From contig DAHXOM010000167.1 of the NCBI GenBank assembly GCA_027364825.1, positions 1 through 6,435 of the forward strand: a DNA stretch of 6,435 bases. The letters run 5' to 3'. Of the stretch, positions 1-4,278 are shown one piece after another. Source of the stretch: a bacterium. GTDB lineage: Bacteria; JAMCPX01. The first letter of the stretch is position 1; every line of letters starts with the position of its first letter. Position numbers and translations under genes: made by a program. The notes beneath the pieces are model-generated. The model ran no database searches. It had not been told where the DNA came from and was given only the letters and a program-made list of their open reading frames with translations.

Positions 1-141
1 CGAGATTTAGTCCCGAGGCAGTTTCTCGTTTAATTAAGAGTAGATTAACTGAGCACACTCAATTAAGAATGGTTATCTAATGAATAAGCTTACTGACATT
101 TTCACTTGGTAATTAACTGACATATTGACTCGGCTTTAACA
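1..141. mobile_element. possible end of an IS21-family-like insertion sequence
   Basis: Two imperfect 24-bp tandem units lie at 92-115 and 116-139. Both begin ACTGACAT and agree at about 17 of 24 positions, including ACT and GG in the second half. A TTAACTGA word occurs at 45-52 and again at 113-120. Read on the minus strand from 141, the sequence starts TGTTAAAGCC and then has TGTCAGT words. From memory, multiple terminal repeats with TG...CA tips and ACTGACA-like words are typical of IS21-family elements, so 141 would be the outer tip and the element would run leftward out of the window. No complete transposase gene is visible here, so this is a suggestion from end structure alone. It could instead be an ordinary AT-rich spacer with chance repeats. 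Confidence 0.35.
3..80 (+). CDS. possible C-terminal tail of an upstream protein (partial)
   Basis: One frame is open from the left edge to TAA at 78-80 and gives 25 residues, RFSPEAVSRLIKSRL followed by TEHTQLRMVI. Its polar, helix-like composition could be the end of a real protein cut by the window edge, perhaps the transposase of the suspected insertion sequence. I do not recognise the family. The stretch is short enough to be open by chance, and a competing frame stops at 33. Confidence 0.2.
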   Translation, partial: RFSPEAVSRLIKSRLTEHTQLRMVI

Positions 142-149
142 CCTTGTTC

Positions 150-177
150 TTGACTTTCCACGGCTTCATTGTAAATT
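150..177 (+). promoter_or_regulatory. candidate sigma70-like promoter for ruvX
   Basis: TTGACT (150-155, 5 of 6 to the -35 consensus) is followed after 16 bases by TAAATT (172-177, 4 of 6 to the -10 consensus). The expected transcription start is near 184-186, almost on the ruvX ATG at 186. No Shine-Dalgarno sequence precedes that ATG, so a leaderless or near-leaderless transcript would fit. This is inference from consensus matching only. Confidence 0.3.
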
Positions 178-185
178 TACCATTC

Positions 186-608
186 ATGAGAAGACTGCTT
201 GCAATAGATTACGGTGATGTAAGAATGGGACTGGCTGTTAACGATGCCCTGGGCATAACAGCTCAGGGCATCTGCAGTTTCAAGAGATCATCCCTGGAAA
301 GCGACATTGCGAAAATAAAAGAAGTAATGGTATCCCATCATATAGATGAGATCGTTGTCGGCATGCCCTATATGCTGAGCGGTGAGAAAGGCAGTAAGGC
401 AAAAGAAGTAGACGCATTCATAACGATATTAAAACAGCATTTTCCTGTCCCCGTGGTCGAATGGGACGAACGGTACACGACCGTACAGGCCGAGGAGATA
501 CTCGATAGTTCCGGGGTCAAAATGAAAAAGAAAAAATCAGTTATTGACATGCTTGCAGCAACGTTTATACTTGAGAGCTATATGGAGAGTTTAAAAAGAA
601 AGATTTAA
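186..608 (+). CDS. ruvX: RuvX/YqgF family putative pre-16S rRNA nuclease / Holliday junction resolvase-like protein
   Basis: The product is a 140-residue cytoplasmic protein with the RNase H-like YqgF fold. In E. coli and relatives the family is tied to maturation of the 16S rRNA 5' end; it was earlier proposed to be a Holliday junction resolvase. Visible marks are the N-terminal strand LLAIDYGDVRMGLAV with acidic D8, VVGMPYMLSGEKGSKAKEV in the middle, WDERYTTVQAEEIL with D94-E95-R96, and a late acidic D121 in SVIDMLAATFILE. Together these give the expected acidic metal site. The length matches the usual 135-145 residues. I chose ATG at 186; an in-frame TTG at 144 would add a hydrophobic leader (MFLTFHGFIVNLPF) that family members lack, and neither start has a Shine-Dalgarno sequence. 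The gene precedes metK by 212 bases and is probably a separate unit. Suspected insertion-sequence DNA ends about 45 bases upstream. Confidence 0.93.
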   Translation: MRRLLAIDYGDVRMGLAVNDALGITAQGICSFKRSSLESDIAKIKEVMVSHHIDEIVVGMPYMLSGEKGSKAKEVDAFITILKQHFPVPVVEWDERYTTVQAEEILDSSGVKMKKKKSVIDMLAATFILESYMESLKRKI

Positions 609-656
609 GCCGTTTAAACCGTTTAAGCTGATAAAACAATTCAAGAAGTTAAAACC
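603..656 (+). repeat. array of six degenerate 9-bp units, consensus GTTTAAACC
   Basis: Starting inside the ruvX stop region, the sequence breaks into 9-base steps: ATTTAAGCC (603), GTTTAAACC (612), GTTTAAGCT (621), GATAAAACA (630), ATTCAAGAA (639) and GTTAAAACC (648). The first three are close copies and the last three are degenerate. GTTTAAAC is itself a palindrome. The same unit appears in opposite orientation at 4126-4161, on the far side of the metK-ahcY-methyltransferase block. The array lies directly downstream of ruvX, but there is no GC-rich stem with a T run, so it is not a standard terminator. Confidence 0.6.
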
Positions 657-660
657 GCGC

Positions 661-689
661 TTGACTAGAGCAGGGATAGATTGTATGGT
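661..689 (+). promoter_or_regulatory. candidate sigma70-like promoter for the metK operon
   Basis: TTGACT (661-666, 5 of 6) and TATGGT (684-689, 4 of 6) are separated by exactly 17 bases. Transcription would begin near 696, giving a leader of roughly 125 bases before metK. This is the best promoter match in the 609-820 spacer. Confidence 0.45.
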
Positions 690-708
690 GCACGTAATAT
701 TCATCCAG

Positions 709-731
709 TTAGAAATTCATGTAATTTCTGA
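709..731 (+). other. AT-rich hairpin in the metK leader
   Basis: TTAGAAATT (709-717) can pair with AATTTCTGA (723-731) around the 5-base loop CATGT, giving nine pairs including one G-U. It lies just after the predicted transcription start. I looked for SAM-I, SAM-II, SAM-IV and SAH riboswitch landmarks in the leader, since metK and ahcY are common targets, and saw none. The stem is weak and may have no function. Confidence 0.3.
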
Positions 732-749
732 ATACAATACCATTATTAG

Positions 750-778
750 TTGCAATTATTGTGTTTTGTATATATAGC
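750..778 (+). promoter_or_regulatory. weak second promoter candidate before metK
   Basis: TTGCAA (750-755, 4 of 6) is followed after 17 bases by TATAGC (773-778, 4 of 6), within a TATATATA run at 769-776. In such AT-rich DNA, matches of this quality arise often by chance. If used, it would give a short leader of about 35 bases. Confidence 0.18.
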
Positions 779-807
779 AGGATTTTCAAACGGATAAAAA
801 AATAATA

Positions 808-815
808 AAAGGAGA
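808..815 (+). promoter_or_regulatory. ribosome binding site of metK
   Basis: AAAGGAGA lies five bases before ATG 821 and fixes that start. An out-of-frame ATG at 817 overlaps the spacer, but the MetK N-terminal sequence agrees only with 821. Confidence 0.85.
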
Positions 816-820
816 TATGA

Positions 821-1978
821 ATGAAAAACAAATATTTGTTTACCTCTGAGTCTGTGACAGAGGGACATCCGGACAAGCTTGCGGATCAGGTATCGGATGC
901 TATCCTTGATGCGGCACTTGCACAGGATAAATATTCGAGGGTTGCCTGCGAGACGCTCGTAACGACAGGACTTGCTGTTATTGCAGGTGAAATAACGACA
1001 AAGGGTACGCTCCTGTACTCCGATATTGCGAGAGAGGTGATAAAGGATATTGGGTATAATGATCCGGAGATGGGATATGACTGGAGATCGTGCGGTGTTA
1101 TCGTTTCTGTAAAACAGCAGTCGCCCGACATTGCAATGGGCGTTAACAGGGGCAAGGACAAGCTGGGGGCAGGAGATCAGGGTATGATGTTCGGGTATGC
1201 TACCAATGAAACAAAAACACTGATGCCAGCTCCGATATCGTATGCAAACGCCCTTGCTAAGAAGCTTGCCGAGGTACGGAAAAACGGCACCCTCAAGTTT
1301 TTACGGCCCGACGGAAAATCGCAGGTCACCTTTGAGTACGAGAACAACAAGCCTGTAGGTATAAAAGCTATTGTTATCGCAGCCCAGCATTCAGAGGATG
1401 TTTCCAACAACAAATTAAAAGAATCCATTATAGAGGAAGTAATAAAGAAGGTCATTCCTGCAAATCTGATACGGAAAGAGACACGGTATTTTATAAACCC
1501 CACGGGCAGGTTTGTTATCGGAGGTCCTCATGGTGACACGGGACTTACCGGCAGGAAAATTATCGTTGATACGTACGGCGGATTTGGCAGGCACGGGGGC
1601 GGCGCCTTTTCCGGTAAGGACCCTTCAAAGGTAGACAGGAGCGGTTCATACATGGCACGGTATATCGCAAAGAATATAGTGGCGTCCGGCCTTGCCGACA
1701 GGTGCGAGGTTCAGCTTGCTTATGCGATTGGTGTCCCGGAGCCCGTATCCATTATGATTGATACCTTTGGAACCGGTAAGACCGAGAATGGCCGGTTAGA
1801 GAAGGCTGTTTCAAAGTTGTTCAGAATGGATCCCGCAGGGATAATAAAAGAGCTCAGCCTTTTGGAACCAAAGTACCGAAAGACCGCGGCGTACGGGCAT
1901 TTCGGGAGGACGGAAAAAGGATTTACGTGGGAAAGGACAGACAAGGCCGCCGCTATTTTGAAAGAGGTGAACAGATGA
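821..1978 (+). CDS. metK: S-adenosylmethionine synthetase (methionine adenosyltransferase)
   Basis: The product joins L-methionine and ATP to give S-adenosylmethionine, releasing phosphate and pyrophosphate; family enzymes are cytoplasmic tetramers needing Mg2+ and K+. At 385 residues it is the normal bacterial length (E. coli about 384). All signatures are visible: FTSESVTEGHPDKLADQ near the N-terminus with catalytic H16 and D18, the signature GAGDQGMMFGYA from residue 116, GPHGDTGLTGRK, and the glycine-rich GGGAFSGKDPSKVDRSGSY, followed by AYAIGVPEPVS. No key motif is missing. The start is supported by the AAAGGAGA site and the exact N-terminal family match. The stop overlaps the next ATG as ATGA (1975-1978), so translation of ahcY is probably coupled. 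It is the first gene of an activated-methyl-cycle operon, with its promoter most likely at 661-689. No SAM-responsive riboswitch is apparent upstream. Confidence 0.98.
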   Translation: MKNKYLFTSESVTEGHPDKLADQVSDAILDAALAQDKYSRVACETLVTTGLAVIAGEITTKGTLLYSDIAREVIKDIGYNDPEMGYDWRSCGVIVSVKQQSPDIAMGVNRGKDKLGAGDQGMMFGYATNETKTLMPAPISYANALAKKLAEVRKNGTLKFLRPDGKSQVTFEYENNKPVGIKAIVIAAQHSEDVSNNKLKESIIEEVIKKVIPANLIRKETRYFINPTGRFVIGGPHGDTGLTGRKIIVDTYGGFGRHGGGAFSGKDPSKVDRSGSYMARYIAKNIVASGLADRCEVQLAYAIGVPEPVSIMIDTFGTGKTENGRLEKAVSKLFRMDPAGIIKELSLLEPKYRKTAAYGHFGRTEKGFTWERTDKAAAILKEVNR

Positions 1979-3234
1979 AAGGTTATGATGTAAAGGATAT
2001 AAAACTTGCACAGACAGGAAAACAACGTATCGAATGGGCTTACCGATCAATGGGTGTTTTACAGCTCATTGAAAAGGACTTTGCAAAGCGCAGGCCTTTG
2101 AAAGGCCTCAAGATAGCCGCATGCCTGCACGTTACAACGGAAACAGCCAATCTTATGAGGGTACTGAAGATTGGAGGTGCAGACGTAGCTCTTGCTGCTT
2201 CAAATCCATTGAGTACGCAGGACGATGTAGCCGCCTCTTTGGTCAAACACTTTGATGTGCCGACATTTGCCATAAAAGGCGAAGATACAAAGACCTATTA
2301 CCGGCATATAGACTCCGTGCTTGCCGCATCTCCCATGATCACGATGGACGATGGAGCTGATCTCGTCAGCACAATTCATACGAAAAAAGGCGCACTGCTG
2401 GAACGCGTGATAGGCGGAACAGAAGAAACAACTACCGGTGTTATAAGGCTGAGGAGCATGGCGAAAGAAAAAAAACTTTCCTACCCGATCATATCCGTTA
2501 ATGATGCATACACGAAGCATCTTTTTGATAACCGTTACGGCACCGGACAGAGTACCGTAGACGGTATTTTACGTGCCACAAACCGGCTTATATCCGGCTC
2601 GGTATTCGTGGTGTGCGGGTACGGGTGGTGCGGCAGAGGTGTTGCCATGCGTGCGAACGGAATGGGCGCAAGGGTTGTTATAACCGAGGTCGATCCTATA
2701 AGGGCACTTGAGGCTGTTATGGACGGATACTATGTTATGCCTATCAATGAAGCGGCAAAGATCGGAGACATGTTTGTTACGGTCACCGGGGATACGTCGG
2801 TGATAACAAAACAGGCTTTTTTGAATATGAAAGACGGCGCGATCGTCGCAAATTCCGGGCATTTTAATGTAGAGCTCGACCTTAAAACATTGAAAGCCAT
2901 AGCAAGGTCACGCAAGGAAGTAAGGAATTTCGTAGAGGAGTATGTCCTGCCGAATGGCAAGGCAATCTATGTTCTCGCGGACGGCAGGCTGGTGAATCTT
3001 TCGGCGGCAGAAGGACACCCGTCGAGCGTGATGGACATGAGCTTCGCAAACCAGGCCCTTTCCGTTGCGTTTTTAAAGAACAATGCACGCAGCCTTGAAA
3101 ACAAGGTTTACCCGGTGCCTGAAGATATCGATAAAAATATTGCGGTCATAAAATTAAAAACACTCGGCATAAAGATCGATACCCTGACACCGGAGCAGAT
3201 AGAATACCTTGCTTCATGGGAAAGTGGAACATAG
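1975..3234 (+). CDS. ahcY: adenosylhomocysteinase (S-adenosyl-L-homocysteine hydrolase), short form
   Basis: This 419-residue NAD-dependent cytoplasmic enzyme splits S-adenosylhomocysteine into adenosine and homocysteine, removing the product inhibitor of methyltransferases. Visible residues correspond to the human active site: H52 in CLHVTTETA, D125 in DDGADL, E150 in GGTEETTTG, and K181, D185 and N186 in TKHLFDN. The Rossmann NAD loop is GYGWCG (215-220), followed by NSGHFNVELD and LVNLSAAEGHPSSVMDMSF. The protein ends in YLASWESGT. It lacks the KPDHYRY-type tail of eukaryotic and many long bacterial enzymes, so it belongs to the shorter form known from archaea and Thermotoga. The start at 1975 has GAGGTGA at 1964-1970 and forms ATGA with the metK stop; an upstream in-frame ATG at 1927 would give an unsupported extension inside metK. 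Its 3' end overlaps the next gene. Confidence 0.97.
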   Translation: MKGYDVKDIKLAQTGKQRIEWAYRSMGVLQLIEKDFAKRRPLKGLKIAACLHVTTETANLMRVLKIGGADVALAASNPLSTQDDVAASLVKHFDVPTFAIKGEDTKTYYRHIDSVLAASPMITMDDGADLVSTIHTKKGALLERVIGGTEETTTGVIRLRSMAKEKKLSYPIISVNDAYTKHLFDNRYGTGQSTVDGILRATNRLISGSVFVVCGYGWCGRGVAMRANGMGARVVITEVDPIRALEAVMDGYYVMPINEAAKIGDMFVTVTGDTSVITKQAFLNMKDGAIVANSGHFNVELDLKTLKAIARSRKEVRNFVEEYVLPNGKAIYVLADGRLVNLSAAEGHPSSVMDMSFANQALSVAFLKNNARSLENKVYPVPEDIDKNIAVIKLKTLGIKIDTLTPEQIEYLASWESGT

Positions 3235-3940
3235 CCTCGATAGTATCATAAGTCCGAAGTTCAGGTTTTATCAGCCGCTGAATGGCTACAGGATTACCAT
3301 CGATACGGTAATCCTGTATAACTTTGCGTTACCCTATACAAAGGGCAGGGTGCTGGAAATAGGCTCTGCTTCGGGTGTTATCAGCATTTTGCTGTCAAAG
3401 GATCCCCGGGTTACCCGGGTTACCGGAGTAGAGGTAAACCCTGTACCCTATCAACTGTCTCTGAAGAACCAGGGGATGCATGATTGCGGTGAAAGGGTTT
3501 TATTTCTGAACGAAGACATTAAGAATTTCAAGGGCCTTTTTAAGCCGCAGTCCTTTGATACCGTTATAACAAATCCTCCGTTTTATAAGTACGGAACAGG
3601 CAGGTTAAACAAACGTCAGGAGGTCACTACGGCCCATCATGATAAACACCTCACCCTTGATATGGTTTTTAAATCTTCGAGATACCTTCTGCGGCCCGGA
3701 GGTTATTTAATCATACTGTTCACGGCGCACAGGATGGGTGAAGTGCTTTTGAGTGGCAAAGGATTCAATATTGAAGTACTGCGATTTATACACCGGAAGG
3801 TTAATAAACCAGCAGATGCTTTTTTGATGCTTGCAAAGAAAGGCGGCGGGAAACAGCTCAGTGTCGTTCCGCCCCTGATAGTTCATAAGGGAGCGGGGTA
3901 TTCGGAAGAGGTTATGGAAATGCTGAACGCACGCGTATGA
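3224..3940 (+). CDS. TrmN6/YfiC-like SAM-dependent methyltransferase (probable tRNA adenine-N6 methyltransferase)
   Basis: This is a 238-residue class I methyltransferase of the TrmN6 (YfiC) group, whose E. coli member makes m6A37 in tRNA-Val. The opening FYQPLNGYRITIDTVIL (15-31) matches the family's QPxxGYRFxxD segment. The SAM-binding motif is VLEIGSASGV (43-52) with acidic E45, and the catalytic motif is NPPFY (117-121), typical of N6-adenine methylation. A basic segment with HHDKHLTLD follows, and a LLRPGGYLIILF strand lies near the C-terminus. I prefer GTG 3224, overlapping the ahcY stop by 11 bases, because similarity begins there; TTG at 3209 (26-base overlap, 243 residues) is also possible. 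Ribosome-binding sites are weak for both, so coupling to ahcY is likely. The substrate is inferred from family; an rRNA or protein-release-factor target is less likely. Residues RVTRVT come from a perfect 9-bp tandem duplication. Confidence 0.85.
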   Translation: MEHSLDSIISPKFRFYQPLNGYRITIDTVILYNFALPYTKGRVLEIGSASGVISILLSKDPRVTRVTGVEVNPVPYQLSLKNQGMHDCGERVLFLNEDIKNFKGLFKPQSFDTVITNPPFYKYGTGRLNKRQEVTTAHHDKHLTLDMVFKSSRYLLRPGGYLIILFTAHRMGEVLLSGKGFNIEVLRFIHRKVNKPADAFLMLAKKGGGKQLSVVPPLIVHKGAGYSEEVMEMLNARV

Positions 3941-3946
3941 AGGAAT

Positions 3947-4000
3947 TCAAAACTCAAAATTCAAGATTCAATATGTAGAAACTCAAAATTCAAGATTCAA
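3947..4000 (+). repeat. heptamer tandem repeats, consensus TCAARAT, in two blocks
   Basis: From 3947 the DNA runs in 7-base steps beginning TCAA at 3947, 3954, 3961 and 3968 (TCAAAAC, TCAAAAT, TCAAGAT, TCAATAT). A second block restarts at 3983, 3990 and 3997. Seen another way, an exact 22-bp copy at 3950-3971 is repeated at 3979-4000 with a 7-base spacer. It begins seven bases after the methyltransferase stop. The pattern resembles the short tandemly repeated sequences described in cyanobacterial spacers, though kinship is not shown. No reading frame or terminator is seen in it. Confidence 0.75.
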
Positions 4001-4122
4001 CCCCTCATCCCTCGCTCCTCGCTACTCGTTCCTTCTTTTCCCCTTGTCCCCTTGCCCTCTCTTTCCCTTTTCCCCTCTCATTCCTCGCTACTCCTCCCTC
4101 ATTCCTGCCTTTTCCCCTTCTT
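4001..4122. other. pyrimidine-rich tract (about 90% C/T) with a minus-strand G-quadruplex motif
   Basis: Only about 12 of 122 bases on the + strand are purines. TCCTCGCTACTC occurs exactly at 4016-4027 and 4082-4093. At 4040-4075 five C runs (4, 4, 3, 3 and 4 bases) are separated by loops of 4, 3, 7 and 4 bases, so the minus strand satisfies the canonical G3+N1-7 quadruplex rule. The tract resumes after the 9-bp array as CT-rich DNA at 4164-4206. There is no coding potential on either strand. Role unknown; transcription pausing, termination or simple slippage expansion are all possible. Confidence 0.7.
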
Positions 4123-4125
4123 AAC

Positions 4126-4163
4126 GATTGAAACAGTTTAAACGGTTCAAACGGTTTAAACCG
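4126..4163 (-). repeat. array of four 9-bp units, inverted copy of the 603-656 family
   Basis: On the + strand the units are GATTGAAAC (4126), AGTTTAAAC (4135), GGTTCAAAC (4144) and GGTTTAAAC (4153). On the - strand they read GTTTAAACC, GTTTGAACC, GTTTAAACT and GTTTCAATC, the same consensus as the array after ruvX. CGGTTTAAACCG at 4152-4163 is a perfect 12-bp palindrome. The array interrupts the pyrimidine-rich tract. Confidence 0.7.
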
Positions 4164-4221
4164 CTCTATCTTCTCGCCCCTGACTCCTCACTTCTCAACC
4201 CTCAATCATGGCATTTCATGC

Positions 4222-4254
4222 TTGACTGGTTTGAATTTGTCTTGTAAGTAGAAT
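4222..4254 (+). promoter_or_regulatory. weak promoter candidate for the OmpA-like gene
   Basis: TTGACT (4222-4227) is a good -35 box, but at normal spacing the -10 is poor (TAAGTA at 4245-4250). A better -10, TAGAAT (4249-4254), sits at an over-long 21-base spacing. The 3941-4278 spacer must contain the promoter if the gene is separately transcribed. This is the best location I can offer. Confidence 0.22.
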
Positions 4255-4266
4255 AAAGATGTTAGC

Positions 4267-4275
4267 AGAGGAGGT
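4267..4275 (+). promoter_or_regulatory. strong ribosome binding site of the OmpA-like gene
   Basis: AGAGGAGGT is the strongest Shine-Dalgarno match in the window and ends three bases before ATG 4279. It suggests efficient translation, as expected of an abundant envelope protein. Confidence 0.85.
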
Positions 4276-4278
4276 TGT

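Noticed and set aside
144..185. TTG 144 as the ruvX start, adding 14 residues
   Set aside because: No Shine-Dalgarno sequence, and the added hydrophobic residues do not fit the YqgF family, which begins at the strand just after ATG 186.
603..656. 9-bp repeat arrays as a CRISPR array
   Set aside because: Units are far too short and contiguous, with no spacers and no cas genes nearby.
609..820. SAM or SAH riboswitch before metK
   Set aside because: None of the conserved core words of the SAM-I, SAM-II, SAM-IV or SAH classes could be found by eye.
1927..1974. ATG 1927 as the ahcY start
   Set aside because: It lies inside metK without a ribosome-binding site; ATG 1975 has GAGGTGA upstream and the ATGA overlap with the metK stop.
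2040..3088. Several minus-strand open frames across ahcY, and others across metK and the OmpA-like gene
   Set aside because: They are antisense shadows of strongly conserved genes, with no family resemblance or ribosome-binding sites of their own.
4209..4222. TGGCAT...GCTT as a sigma54 promoter
   Set aside because: The GG and GC doublets are separated by 8 bases, not the required 10.
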